A DNA stretch of 64,000 nt from Lentibacter sp. (GCA_016744435.1 JADGEJ010000017.1:1-64000), one strand, 5' to 3'. Shown: positions 53,510 to 62,124, counted from the first letter of the stretch. The notes: generated from the sequence alone by a model not told the origin. A program made the numbers and translations.

Positions 53510-54562
53510 TTACTCCGCGGGCTGGAAGCCTTCGATCAGGTGGCGCAGGCCCAAAGCTGCGCCGGCGAAGATGGCGGCGAAGGTGACGGGGGCGGAGTAG
53601 CTGAGCGTCGAGAAGGCCGAGAGGCCTTGGCCGACGGTGCAGCCCATTGCCAGCACAGCGCCTGTGCCCATCATCATGGCGCCTGCGATCTGGCGTTTGA
53701 GCTCGCGCGGGTCTTCGCAGGCTTCCCAGCGGAAATGGCCTTTGATCAGCGAGCCGATGAACGCGCCAAGCAACACGCCGCCGACCGAGCCAACCGCGAA
53801 GGAGGGCAGGCGGGCAGAGGATGTCATGGCATAGAGCAGAGTTTCCCCCACAGGCGCTGAGTAGCTATGGGTGACAAAGTCAAAGGCCTCAAAGCCATAA
53901 GTCGCGATATAGCCGCTCGCGGCCCAGCCCGAGACAATGGAAAGGCCCACGACCACGCCCCAGAAGGCGGAGGCGGGGCTGTCTTTCACTTCGTGCGATG
54001 CGAGCGCCAGCAGGATGATAATTGCGCCGATGGCCATGCCAAGCGGAGCTATGCCAAGGCCTGTGAGGCTGGAAAGCGCATGCACAAGGCCCGGTGGCGT
54101 GACCGCGTCTGATTGCAAGAACAAGTAGTTACGCAGGTGTGACAGCGGGCCTGACAGCACCACATAGGCCGAGACGCCCATGACCAGTACCAGCACAAAG
54201 GCGCGCATGTCGCCGCCCCCAAGCCGTGCCAGTGCGCCGAAGCCACAGTTGCCAGCGAGGGCCATGCCGTAGCCAAACATCAGCCCGCCAATGATCGAGG
54301 CCATTGGCATCCATGTGATCGACAAATAGAAGCTGCGCTCGATCTCGACGAGGCTGGTGCCAACGAGTGCATAGGTGCCGAAAATACCAACGCCGATGGC
54401 GAGCGCCCACATGCGCATGCGCAGAGAGCTGTTGGCATAGAGTATGTCTTCGATGGCCCCCATGGTGCAAAAGCGGCCCAAGCGCGCGGCAAGGCCGAGG
54501 GCCACGCCGCCAAGCACGCCCGCAATTGTGATGAATGCACTTTCAGAGACGTATTCGAGCAT
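53510..54562 (-). CDS. soxT: YeeE/YedE-family sulfur transport protein (SoxT-like)
   Basis: A polytopic membrane protein of 350 aa with two YeeE/YedE repeats. Conserved cysteines lie in LGRFCTMGAIED, LAGNCGFGALARLGGG and AMGCTVGQGLSAFS, which in this family carry thiosulfate or sulfide through the membrane. Its place in the operon soxS-soxR-soxT supports the SoxT assignment. It starts 35 bp after the soxR stop. Confidence 0.85.
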   Translation of the reverse strand: MLEYVSESAFITIAGVLGGVALGLAARLGRFCTMGAIEDILYANSSLRMRMWALAIGVGIFGTYALVGTSLVEIERSFYLSITWMPMASIIGGLMFGYGMALAGNCGFGALARLGGGDMRAFVLVLVMGVSAYVVLSGPLSHLRNYLFLQSDAVTPPGLVHALSSLTGLGIAPLGMAIGAIIILLALASHEVKDSPASAFWGVVVGLSIVSGWAASGYIATYGFEAFDFVTHSYSAPVGETLLYAMTSSARLPSFAVGSVGGVLLGAFIGSLIKGHFRWEACEDPRELKRQIAGAMMMGTGAVLAMGCTVGQGLSAFSTLSYSAPVTFAAIFAGAALGLRHLIEGFQPAE

Positions 54563-54597
54563 GCCTTACCTCCCAGATCAGCTTGCAAAAGGCGGGC

Positions 54598-54939
54598 TTA
54601 GTCGCCGTCGTCGTCGCAGAATAACTCGTAGACCAGTTCAAGCACGCGCTTGGGCCGGTTGTCGGCCAAGCGATAGTAGATCGCTTTGCCGTCGCGGCGC
54701 GGGATCACCAGACCTTCTAGGCGAAGCCGAGACAGTTGTTGGCTCACCGCAGCTTGGCGGGCTGAAAGCAATGTTTCAAGCTCGGTCACAGATTTTTCGC
54801 CTGTCACAAGGTGACAGAGGATCATCAGGCGGCCTTCATGGCTGACTGTTTTGAGAAAGTTTGACGCCGTCGTGGCGTTGTCCATGAAGCGGTCAAGTTC
54901 GTCGTCTGAGAGGTCTTCGCTAAACTGCGGAAGTCCCAT
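54598..54939 (-). CDS. soxR: ArsR-family repressor SoxR of the sox genes
   Basis: A 113-aa winged-helix ArsR protein: FLKTVSHEGRLMILCHLVTG, the recognition helix SARQAAVSQQLSRLRLEGLV and the wing RRDGKAIYYRL. A Cys in LMILCHL and another near the C-terminus (ELFCDDDGD) could sense sulfur compounds through thiols. The location between soxS and soxT matches sulfur-oxidation SoxR, which is unrelated to the redox SoxR of enterics. It likely binds the soxS-V and soxW-X intergenic sites. Confidence 0.88.
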   Translation of the reverse strand: MGLPQFSEDLSDDELDRFMDNATTASNFLKTVSHEGRLMILCHLVTGEKSVTELETLLSARQAAVSQQLSRLRLEGLVIPRRDGKAIYYRLADNRPKRVLELVYELFCDDDGD

Positions 54940-54991
54940 GGTCGTGTCCCTTCGTTCTGCCCCGTGGCCGTTTCTGCTGGCTTTTGGCGGG

Positions 54992-55399
54992 TCAATTCGT
55001 TGCCGCTTCGCTTGCGCCGCCTGTAACGGCAGTTGTGTAATCTGTCTTGGCCTTTAGCATCATGGCGAGCAGACCCCAAAAGAAATCTTCGCCGGGGTAG
55101 CCCTCGATGCGGCCAATTTCGGTGTTGTCTTTGAGTAGGATAAACGTTGGTGTGAAGTTGACCTTACGCGCATATGTCACGCCCTCTGGCGGGCCTTTGT
55201 GCAAGTCCGCCAAACGCAGAGGGGCATAAGCGCCCTCTGTTGTCTTGGGGTAGATCGGGCCAACCTTGGCCTTCCACTCGATGCAATAGTGGCAACCATC
55301 TTGCTCAACCATCAAAAGCTCGATGCGTTCCTCGGCGGCAAATGCCGGAAAAGCCATCGCGATGAGGAGGCTAAAGGCGGGTAACAAACGAGAGAGCAT
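54992..55399 (-). CDS. soxS: Periplasmic thioredoxin SoxS
   Basis: A signal peptide (about 22 residues, cut after AFA) precedes a thioredoxin-like domain with EQDGCHYCIEW (C36, C39) and the cis-Pro region NFTPTFILL. SoxS keeps SoxY in an active thiol state. The ATG at 55399 gives a normal signal peptide, and the longer frame reaches into the divergent promoter. It is divergent from soxV. Confidence 0.9.
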   Translation of the reverse strand: MLSRLLPAFSLLIAMAFPAFAAEERIELLMVEQDGCHYCIEWKAKVGPIYPKTTEGAYAPLRLADLHKGPPEGVTYARKVNFTPTFILLKDNTEIGRIEGYPGEDFFWGLLAMMLKAKTDYTTAVTGGASEAATN

Positions 55400-55476
55400 G
55401 CTCGGAGACTCATTGACTGTTGAATTACACTCAACATAATCTGAATATGTGAATAAAACAAGGAGCGCGGCAAGCC
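55400..55476. promoter_or_regulatory. soxS-soxV divergent promoter region, candidate SoxR site
   Basis: The 77-bp region is AT-rich. It holds the imperfect palindrome TTGAATTACACTCAA (55420-55434) and two GAAT repeats (55443, 55451). In related bacteria SoxR binds this region and the soxW-X gap; binding here is inferred from layout and the weak motif only. Confidence 0.45.
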
Positions 55477-56217
55477 ATGATGGGTGACGTAACATACTGG
55501 GGCGCGGCTCTTGCGGGGCTTGTTGCCTTCTTCACGCCCTGCATTTTGCCGATGGTGCCGTTTTACCTGAGCTACATGGCCGGTATCTCGATGGCTGAGC
55601 TGCGCGACGAGGGCGGAATTGCGCCGGGTGCGCAAAAGCGGCTGGTGATCTCGGCTGTCATGTTCGCGCTGGGTGTCACCACGATCTTTATGTTGCTTGG
55701 CCTTGGGGCGACGGCGCTGGGGCAGGCCTTTGCGCAGTGGCGCGATGTGCTGAGATATGTCGCCGCAGCGGTTATCTTCTTGTTCGGGCTGCATTTTCTG
55801 GGAGTCATTCGCATCGGCTTTCTGTACCGCGAGGCGCGGATGGAGAGTAAATCTGACCCGTCTACTGTGCTTGGCGCTTATGCCATGGGGTTGGCTTTCG
55901 GCTTTGGCTGGACAGCTTGTGTTGGCCCTGTGCTTGCGACGATCCTGATGATGGCGTCGGGCATGGGCGAGCTGTGGCGCGGCGCGCTCTTGTTGGCCGT
56001 CTTCGGGCTTGGCATGACAGCGCCTTTCGTGGTGGCGGCGCTGTTTGCCCAGCCGTTTCTTGCAGCGATGGGCCGCTTTCGACACTATCAGGGCACCGTT
56101 GAGAAGGTGATGGGCGCGATGCTGATCACCTTTGCTATTCTGATCGCGACGAACTCGGTGTCGGTCATTTCGAATTGGTTGATAGGGGTTATGCCGAGTT
56201 TCCAGACACTAGGTTAG
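55477..56217 (+). CDS. soxV: CcdA-like thiol-transfer membrane protein SoxV
   Basis: SoxV passes electrons across the membrane to SoxW/SoxS. Six hydrophobic helices carry the CcdA redox cysteines: Cys22 in FFTPCILPMVPFYLSY and Cys148 in FGFGWTACVGPVLATIL. The length of 246 aa fits. The last codons and the stop lie within a 15-bp tandem repeat. The start is ATG ATG at 55477/55480 with AAGGAG upstream. Confidence 0.92.
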   Translation: MMGDVTYWGAALAGLVAFFTPCILPMVPFYLSYMAGISMAELRDEGGIAPGAQKRLVISAVMFALGVTTIFMLLGLGATALGQAFAQWRDVLRYVAAAVIFLFGLHFLGVIRIGFLYREARMESKSDPSTVLGAYAMGLAFGFGWTACVGPVLATILMMASGMGELWRGALLLAVFGLGMTAPFVVAALFAQPFLAAMGRFRHYQGTVEKVMGAMLITFAILIATNSVSVISNWLIGVMPSFQTLG

Positions 56218-56252
56218 ACAAGACTAGGTTAGACAAGACTGGGTTAGGCGAA
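56208..56252 (+). repeat. 15-bp tandem repeat across the soxV stop codon
   Basis: Two exact copies of ACTAGGTTAGACAAG (56208-56222, 56223-56237) and a diverged third (ACTGGGTTAGGCGAA) lie at the end of soxV. Each unit repeats the TAG that stops soxV, so it would stop in any copy number. Confidence 0.75.
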
Positions 56253-56266
56253 AAGGGAGAGACTTG

Positions 56267-56830
56267 ATGAGACGGATTTTAGCAACCTTACTGGCGCTGT
56301 GCCTTGCTGTGCCGCTGACTGCTGCGACAGTTGGCGACGACGGGCTGCACAAAGCACCGTGGATGCGCGACACGTTTAAAGACCTGCGCGAAGACCTTGA
56401 GGAGGCCAATGCAGAGGGCAAGCGCCTTGCTATCATCATCGAGCAGCGTGGCTGTATTTACTGCAAGAAAATGCATGAGGAGGTTTTTCCTGATGCCGAC
56501 ATCGACGCCTACATTCGCGCAAACTACTTTGTGGTGCAGATCAACATGTATGGCGATGTCGAAGTCACAGATTTTGACGGCGAAACGCTCGCGGAGAAAG
56601 ACATTGTTAAGAAGTGGGGCGCATTGTTCACACCACTGATGATGTATTTCCCTGAGGAGGTGCCAGAAGGCGTGGCTGCACCGCAGGCTGCGGTTGCCCA
56701 AGTGCCCGGTGCTTTTGGCAAATGGACGACGCTGAATATGCTGACTTGGGTGAACGAGAAGGGGTATGAAAAAGAGGAGCCTTTCCAAAAATATCACGCG
56801 CGCATGTTGCAAACGCAACTATCGGAATGA
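56267..56830 (+). CDS. soxW: Thioredoxin-like protein SoxW
   Basis: A signal peptide (about residues 1-20, cut after TAA) is followed by a thioredoxin domain with EQRGCIYCKKMH (C63, C66) and FTPLMMYFP (cis-Pro). SoxW receives electrons from SoxV and keeps periplasmic Sox thiols reduced. ATG at 56267 with GGGAGAG upstream; a TTG at 56264 is in frame. Confidence 0.92.
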   Translation: MRRILATLLALCLAVPLTAATVGDDGLHKAPWMRDTFKDLREDLEEANAEGKRLAIIIEQRGCIYCKKMHEEVFPDADIDAYIRANYFVVQINMYGDVEVTDFDGETLAEKDIVKKWGALFTPLMMYFPEEVPEGVAAPQAAVAQVPGAFGKWTTLNMLTWVNEKGYEKEEPFQKYHARMLQTQLSE

Positions 56831-56887
56831 TTCTGTTCTGATTGAGTTTAATAACGAAGGAAATGGCCCGGCTGCCTGACAAATACG

Positions 56888-56909
56888 CAAATTCATTTCT
56901 GTGAATTTG
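56888..56909. promoter_or_regulatory. Candidate SoxR operator in the soxW-soxX gap
   Basis: CAAATTCA (56888-56895) and TGAATTTG (56902-56909) form a perfect 8-bp inverted repeat around a 6-nt centre. This shape and AT content suit an ArsR-family operator, and it lies about 80 bp before soxX. SoxR is known to bind the soxW-X gap in related sulfur oxidisers. The assignment is an inference. Confidence 0.55.
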
Positions 56910-56989
56910 TTGTTGCGCCGCTGGTTTCCGTCAACTACGGTATACCGAGCTAACCTCGCCGTAGAACACGGGTAGCCAAGGGAGGAAAT

Positions 56990-57466
56990 ATGAGGATTAC
57001 AACACTTGCACTGGCAGCATCGCTGACAGCCGGAGCGGCCTACGCCGAAACGGTTGCACCTGCTGACGTGAAATTCACCGAAGATGGTGCTGTCGAGATG
57101 TCCCTGACGGGCGTTGCTGGCGATGCCGCAGAGGGTAAAGCCATTATGGTTTCCAAGAAGATGGGCAACTGTGTGGCGTGCCACGCGGCCTCGGCTTACT
57201 TGGAAGCAGCATTTCCTGGCAACGTCGGCCCAAGCCTTGATGGCGTTTCGGACCGTTGGAACCAAGCGGAGTTGCGCGGCATCCTGACAAACTCAAAGCT
57301 CACATATGAAGGCACAGTGATGCCAGCCTACTACAAGGTTGACGGTTTCACGCGTCCTGGCAAAGCCTACACGGGCAAAGCCGCTGACGACAGCTTCGCA
57401 CCACTGCTTTCTGCGCAGCAGGTTGAAGACGTTGTTGCCTTCCTCATGACCATGAAAGACGAGTGA
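56990..57466 (+). CDS. soxX: SoxX, monohaem cytochrome c of SoxXA
   Basis: SoxXA attaches thiosulfate to SoxY in the periplasm. A signal peptide (residues 1-19, cut after AYA) is followed by one haem site NCVACH (C61, C64, H65). The likely axial Met is in GTVMPAYYKVDGF. The length is 158 aa. A strong ribosome site (GGGAGG) precedes the ATG, and the gene starts the structural sox operon. Confidence 0.95.
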   Translation: MRITTLALAASLTAGAAYAETVAPADVKFTEDGAVEMSLTGVAGDAAEGKAIMVSKKMGNCVACHAASAYLEAAFPGNVGPSLDGVSDRWNQAELRGILTNSKLTYEGTVMPAYYKVDGFTRPGKAYTGKAADDSFAPLLSAQQVEDVVAFLMTMKDE

Positions 57467-57511
57467 TAGGCGCTAAGCCTTTTACTTCTAACGATATCTA
57501 AGGAGAGAGAC

Positions 57512-57928
57512 ATGGAATTCTCACGACGCGATACACTGGCCCTCGGGGCGGGTGCTGTTGCTCTGGCGGTTATGCCGTTCCAAGTGAACGCAGCTGCAGA
57601 CGAAGCAATCGCAGCGTTCACGGGTGGTGCAGACCTTGCCGATGGCGGCGTTACAGTTACAGCCCCTGAAATTGCTGAAAACGGGAACACTGTTCCTGTG
57701 AGCGTTGAAGCGGCTGGTGCCACATCAATTCTGCTGCTGGCCTCAGGCAACCCAACGCCCGGCGTTGCACAGTTCAACTTTGGTGAGCTTGCGGGCAGCC
57801 AGAGTGCGTCAACACGCATCCGCCTGGCGGGTACGCAAGACGTTGTTGCTATTGCCAAAATGGCAGACGGCAGCTTTGCGCGCGCGGCTTCGACCGTGAA
57901 AGTAACAATCGGCGGCTGCGGCGGCTAA
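57512..57928 (+). CDS. soxY: SoxY, sulfur-carrier protein
   Basis: SoxY carries the sulfur intermediates on its terminal Cys. The C-terminus ends in IGGCGG, with Cys136 two residues before the end. The N-terminus has a Tat motif (SRRDTLALG) with a cut after VNA, so it is exported folded with SoxZ. The length is 138 aa. Confidence 0.96.
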   Translation: MEFSRRDTLALGAGAVALAVMPFQVNAAADEAIAAFTGGADLADGGVTVTAPEIAENGNTVPVSVEAAGATSILLLASGNPTPGVAQFNFGELAGSQSASTRIRLAGTQDVVAIAKMADGSFARAASTVKVTIGGCGG

Positions 57929-57945
57929 ATCAGGAGACTTAAGAC

Positions 57946-58275
57946 ATGGCAGATGGTGTAAAACCTCGCGTCAAAGCGCCTAAAAAGGCAGCAGCTGGTG
58001 ACGTTGTAACGCTGAAAACCCTGATCAGCCACAAGATGGAATCAGGCCAGCGCAAAGGCAAAGACGGTAATTTGATCCCAAAGTCGATCATTAACCGCTT
58101 CACTTGCGCGTTTAACGGCAAAAACGTGGTCGATGTGACTCTCGAGTCAGCGATCTCGACAAACCCATACTTCGAATTCGAAGCAACTGTTCCTGAAGCC
58201 GGTGACTTCCAGTTCACTTGGTATGATGACGACGGTTCTGTTTACGAAGAAACCAAGTCGGTCGCGATCGGCTGA
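57946..58275 (+). CDS. soxZ: SoxZ, partner of SoxY
   Basis: A 109-aa protein with no signal peptide of its own (carried by SoxY). It has PRVKAPKKAAAGDVVTLKTL, ISHKMESGQRKG and FQFTWYDDDGSVYEETKSV, all typical of the immunoglobulin-like SoxZ fold. It follows soxY by 17 bp. Confidence 0.95.
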   Translation: MADGVKPRVKAPKKAAAGDVVTLKTLISHKMESGQRKGKDGNLIPKSIINRFTCAFNGKNVVDVTLESAISTNPYFEFEATVPEAGDFQFTWYDDDGSVYEETKSVAIG

Positions 58276-58337
58276 TCAACAACTGCATAGTGCTCTGCCC
58301 CACAAGAAGGGCAGGGCGCTTTCCAAGGGAGGAATGC

Positions 58338-59189
58338 ATGAACTTCAAGACAATGTCTCTGATCAGCGCCGTAGCGCTCGCTCTGCCAACACTTGGCATG
58401 GCCGACGCCGATGATGACTCGCTGATGATCAACGAAGAAATCAAAATCGTAACAAAAGCCTCAGCGCCTGCCCATATGGACGGTGCTGTGGACGAAGTCA
58501 TGTCTGGCTGGCATTTCCGTGCAGACGGAACGCAAGCCATGCAGATGGATGACTTTGACAACCCCGGCATGCTTGGCGTTGAAACCGGTGAAGATATCTG
58601 GAACGAAGTTGACGGAAGCGAAGGCAAGTCCTGCGCAAGCTGTCACGGTGAGTCAGCTTCGATGGCCGGTGTGAAAGCCGTCTATCCAAAGTGGAACGAC
58701 TCTGCCGAGAAAGTTTTCACGATGCAGATGCAGATCAACGACTGCCGTGAAAACCGTATGGGTGCCGAGACTTATAAAGCAGACAAAGGAGGGTCTATCC
58801 CCCTTGAAGCGCTGTTGGCGTCTGTCTCACGTGGCATGCCTGTGAACGTAGCGACCGACGGCCCGGCCCAAGCAACTTGGGAACAGGGCAAAGACCTCTA
58901 CTACACACGCACCGGCCAACTCGACCTGAGCTGCGCGAACTGCCACGAAGACAACTACGGCAACATGATCCGCGCCGATCACCTGAGCCAAGGCCAGATC
59001 AACGGTTTCCCAACTTACCGTTTGAAAAATGCCAAGCTGAATGGTGTTCACAGCCGTTTCAAAGGCTGCGTACGGGACACGCGCGCTGAAACATATAAGC
59101 CAGGCAGCGACGAGTTCGTCGCACTTGAGCTTTATGTCGCCAGCCGCGGCAACGGCCTGTCGGTCGAAGGCCCGTCAGTTCGTAACTAA
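58338..59189 (+). CDS. soxA: SoxA, dihaem cytochrome c of SoxXA
   Basis: The catalytic subunit that forms the SoxY-thiosulfate adduct. It has two haem sites, SCASCH (C99, C102, H103) and SCANCH (C199, C202, H203). The haem-ligand Cys244 is in FKGCVRDTRAETY, and another lies at Cys136. The signal peptide ends near residue 22. Two-haem SoxA is the Paracoccus-type form. ATG at 58338 with GGGAGG upstream. Confidence 0.95.
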   Translation: MNFKTMSLISAVALALPTLGMADADDDSLMINEEIKIVTKASAPAHMDGAVDEVMSGWHFRADGTQAMQMDDFDNPGMLGVETGEDIWNEVDGSEGKSCASCHGESASMAGVKAVYPKWNDSAEKVFTMQMQINDCRENRMGAETYKADKGGSIPLEALLASVSRGMPVNVATDGPAQATWEQGKDLYYTRTGQLDLSCANCHEDNYGNMIRADHLSQGQINGFPTYRLKNAKLNGVHSRFKGCVRDTRAETYKPGSDEFVALELYVASRGNGLSVEGPSVRN

Positions 59190-59199
59190 AACCTAATTG

Positions 59200-59231
59200 G
59201 GCCCGCGCTAAGAAATTGGCGCGGGCCTTTC
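59200..59231 (+). terminator. Terminator between soxA and soxB
   Basis: A 9-bp GC stem (GGCCCGCGC / GCGCGGGCC) with a 10-nt loop is followed by TTTCTCT, 11 bp after soxA. It would end or weaken the soxXYZA transcript before soxB. Confidence 0.75.
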
Positions 59232-59301
59232 TCTGTCAAAACGCATTAGTTTTTGTGCATATGTTGCGCCGCTGATGCATCTTATATGAAGGGTTCAAAC
59301 C

Positions 59302-60999
59302 ATGATCTCACGTCGCGATTTTCTCCAGGTCTCCATGGCTGCTTCGGCGCTTTATGGCGCGAGTGGGTTTGGCAACTGGGCACGCTTGGCAGCACAGCAA
59401 GCTGTGACGCAAGACCAGCTGCTTGAGTTTGAAACCTATGGCAATGTCAGCCTGATCCACGTGACAGACATCCATGCGCAACTGAAGCCGATCTACTTCC
59501 GCGAACCGAGCGTGAACATTGGCGTTGGTGGCAACAAAGGCGCTGTTCCACACATCACGGGCGCGGATTTCCGCAAGGCCTATGGCATCGCCGATGGCTC
59601 GCCTTCTGCTTACGCGCTGACGCATGACGACTTCACGTCAATGGCGCAAGGCTATGGCCGCGTTGGCGGTCTTGACCGCGTTGCGACTGTAGTGAACTCG
59701 ATCCGCGCCGACCGCCCTGATGCTCTGCTGCTCGATGGCGGCGACACTTGGCACGGCTCATTCACCTGTCACCAGACCGAAGGCCAGGACATGGTCAACG
59801 TGATGAACGCGCTCAAGCCGGATGCAATGACGTTCCACTGGGAGTTCACGCTGGGCAGCGAGCGCGTGAATGAACTGGTTGAAAGCCTGCCGTTCACATC
59901 ACTCGGCCAGAACATTTTTGACTCAGAGTGGGATGAGCCCGCAGAGCTGTTCAAACCCTACAAAATGTTCGAGCGGGGCGGAGTGAAGATTGCTGTTATC
60001 GGGCAAGCCTTCCCCTATATGCCGATCGCCAACCCGCGTTGGATGTTTCCTGAGTATTCCTTTGGTATCCGCGAAGACAACATGAAGGAAATGGTCGCCG
60101 AAGTGCGCGGCAAGGGGGCCGAGCTTGTTGTGCTGCTCAGCCACAACGGCTTTGACGTTGACAAAAAGATGGCTGGCAACGTTGACGGTATCGACGTGAT
60201 CTTGTCTGGTCACACCCATGACGCGCTGCCCGAGCCTGTGCTGATTGGCAAAACACACATCATTGCGTCGGGCTCAAACGGTAAGTTCGTGAGCCGGATT
60301 GACCTGGACGTACGCGATGGCGAGATGAAGGGCATCAAGCACAAGTTGATCCCGATTTTCTCGGATGTGATCATGCCAGACGCAGATGTTGCCAAACTGA
60401 TCGACGCGCAGCGCGCACCCTATGCGGACCAGCTTTCTGAAGTGATCGGCAAGACTGATAGCCTGCTGTATCGTCGCGGTAACTTTAATGGTTCTTGGGA
60501 TGATCTGATCTGCGATGCGCTTATCTCTGAACGCGAAGCTGATATCGCAATGTCACCTGGCGTGCGTTGGGGCCCGAGCATCTTGCCCGGCCAAGAGATC
60601 ACCCGTGAAGACATCTGGAACGTGACGTCTATGAGCTATGGCGAGGCTTACCGCTCTGAAATGACTGGTGAATTCATCCACACAATTTTGGAAGATGTGG
60701 GCGACAACCTGTTTAACCCTGACCCCTACTATCAACAGGGCGGTGACATGGTTCGCGTTGGCGGGCTTGGCTACAAGATCGACGTGACCAAGCCGCAAGG
60801 CGAGCGGATCACGGATATGACATTGCTTAAGACGGGTGAGAAGATCGACCCCGCAAAAAACTACATTGTTGCTGGTTGGGCGAGCGTCAACGAAGGCACG
60901 GAAGGCCCGCAAATTTGGGATGTGGTGGAAGATCACATCAAAAAGCAGGGCACGATCAAGCTTGACCCAAACAACTCGGTTCAAGTCGTCGGAGCCTAA
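59302..60999 (+). CDS. soxB: SoxB, thiosulfohydrolase
   Basis: SoxB releases sulfate from SoxY-bound sulfonate. It is a 5'-nucleotidase-like dimanganese enzyme: IHVTDIHAQLKPIYFRE (metal ligands), LLDGGDTWHGSFT, VLLSHNGFDVD, VILSGHTHDALPEPV. A Tat signal (ISRRDFLQVS) starts the 565-aa protein, a normal length. No soxC or soxD follows, unlike most Rhodobacteraceae clusters. Confidence 0.97.
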   Translation: MISRRDFLQVSMAASALYGASGFGNWARLAAQQAVTQDQLLEFETYGNVSLIHVTDIHAQLKPIYFREPSVNIGVGGNKGAVPHITGADFRKAYGIADGSPSAYALTHDDFTSMAQGYGRVGGLDRVATVVNSIRADRPDALLLDGGDTWHGSFTCHQTEGQDMVNVMNALKPDAMTFHWEFTLGSERVNELVESLPFTSLGQNIFDSEWDEPAELFKPYKMFERGGVKIAVIGQAFPYMPIANPRWMFPEYSFGIREDNMKEMVAEVRGKGAELVVLLSHNGFDVDKKMAGNVDGIDVILSGHTHDALPEPVLIGKTHIIASGSNGKFVSRIDLDVRDGEMKGIKHKLIPIFSDVIMPDADVAKLIDAQRAPYADQLSEVIGKTDSLLYRRGNFNGSWDDLICDALISEREADIAMSPGVRWGPSILPGQEITREDIWNVTSMSYGEAYRSEMTGEFIHTILEDVGDNLFNPDPYYQQGGDMVRVGGLGYKIDVTKPQGERITDMTLLKTGEKIDPAKNYIVAGWASVNEGTEGPQIWDVVEDHIKKQGTIKLDPNNSVQVVGA

Positions 61000-61018
61000 A
61001 TCAGCTAACAACACAAAG

Positions 61019-61050
61019 AAACGCCCGCGGTACTCTGCGGGCGTTTCGTA
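61019..61050 (+). terminator. Terminator after soxB
   Basis: AAACGCCCGC (61019-61028) pairs with GCGGGCGTTT (61037-61046), a perfect 10-bp stem with an 8-nt loop. It lies 20 bp after soxB, and a double hairpin repeat follows directly. Confidence 0.85.
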
Positions 61051-61057
61051 TTGCGGC

Positions 61058-61101
61058 CGGAAAATTTGAATTTTCCGAACCGTTTTCTTCCAAGAAAACG
61101 G
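61058..61101. repeat. Double-hairpin repeat, copy 2
   Basis: CGGAAAATT/AATTTTCCG (61058-61077) and CCGTTTTCTT/AAGAAAACGG (61080-61101) are adjacent perfect stems, between convergent soxB and the MoxR gene (stop at 61105). The second stem's centre is CC instead of the TTGAA seen in the other copies, while the arms stay paired. Confidence 0.85.
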
Positions 61102-61104
61102 CTG

Positions 61105-61959
61105 TTAACGCTGTTGTCGCGCCATGAAGGCCAGCCTCTCAAAGAGGTGCACGTCTTGTTCATTCTTGAGCAATGCACCGTGAAGCTTTGGCAGTGCGTT
61201 GGCACCGTCGCGCTTCAGGTCTTCTGGGCTTAGGTCTTCGGCAAGTAGCAGCTTGAGCCAATCAAGCACTTCAGAAGTCGATGGCTTCTTCTTCAAACCG
61301 GTTTGATCGCGAATTTCGTAGAACTGCGTGAGAGCTGTTGTCAGCAGGGCTTCTTTGATGCCGGGATGGTGAACTTCAACGATTTTGCGCATGGTCTCGG
61401 CTTCGGGGAAGCGGATGTAGTGGAAGAAACAGCGCCGCAGGAAGGCGTCGGGCAGTTCTTTTTCGTTGTTGGAGGTGATGATGATCACGGGTCGGTTCTT
61501 GGCGCGGATGGTTTCGCCCGTCTCATAGACGTGGAACTCCATCCGGTCGAGTTCTTGCAGCAGATCGTTGGGGAACTCGATGTCGGCTTTGTCGATTTCG
61601 TCGATCAAGAGCACAACGCGCTCGTCAGTTGCAAAGGCTTCCCAGAGCTTGCCGGGTTTGATGTAGTTGGCCACGTCATGCACGCGCGCTTCGCCGAGTT
61701 GGCTGTCGCGCAGGCGGCTGACCGCGTCATATTCGTAGAGACCTTGCTGAGCTTTGGTGGTGGATTTGATGTTCCACTCAATCATCTTCATGCCCAAGGC
61801 GCTTGCAACTTGTCGGGCAAGCTCGGTTTTGCCTGTGCCAGGTTCGCCCTTTACCAAAAGGGGCCGTTCAAGCGTTACTGCGGCGTTGACTGCTGTTTTC
61901 AGGTCATCAGTGGCGATATAGGCGTCTGTTCCGTCAAATCTCATTGTGTTTCGGTCCAT
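61105..61959 (-). CDS. MoxR-family AAA+ ATPase
   Basis: A 284-aa ATPase with Walker A LLVKGEPGTGKTELARQVAS, Walker B VVLLIDEIDKADIEF, and sensor region IIITSNNEKELPDAFLRRCF. MoxR proteins act as chaperones, often with VWA partners; none is adjacent here, though CobT/CobS elsewhere in the window is a related pair. There are two possible starts, 61959 and 61944. Confidence 0.9.
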   Translation of the reverse strand: MDRNTMRFDGTDAYIATDDLKTAVNAAVTLERPLLVKGEPGTGKTELARQVASALGMKMIEWNIKSTTKAQQGLYEYDAVSRLRDSQLGEARVHDVANYIKPGKLWEAFATDERVVLLIDEIDKADIEFPNDLLQELDRMEFHVYETGETIRAKNRPVIIITSNNEKELPDAFLRRCFFHYIRFPEAETMRKIVEVHHPGIKEALLTTALTQFYEIRDQTGLKKKPSTSEVLDWLKLLLAEDLSPEDLKRDGANALPKLHGALLKNEQDVHLFERLAFMARQQR

Positions 61960-62124
61960 TTGATCACTTTTTCAGCGTGTAACCTAACTGAGACGCGTTT
62001 TCGCCGCAATGCGATGTTAAGGGTAGTGACAATCCGCATTTGGGGGAGTAATAGCTCGCCATAGGGAGCGCGTTTTTGGAAGTCTAGCATGAGCAAAGCG
62101 CGTGTGGAGAAAGAGGAAGATACC

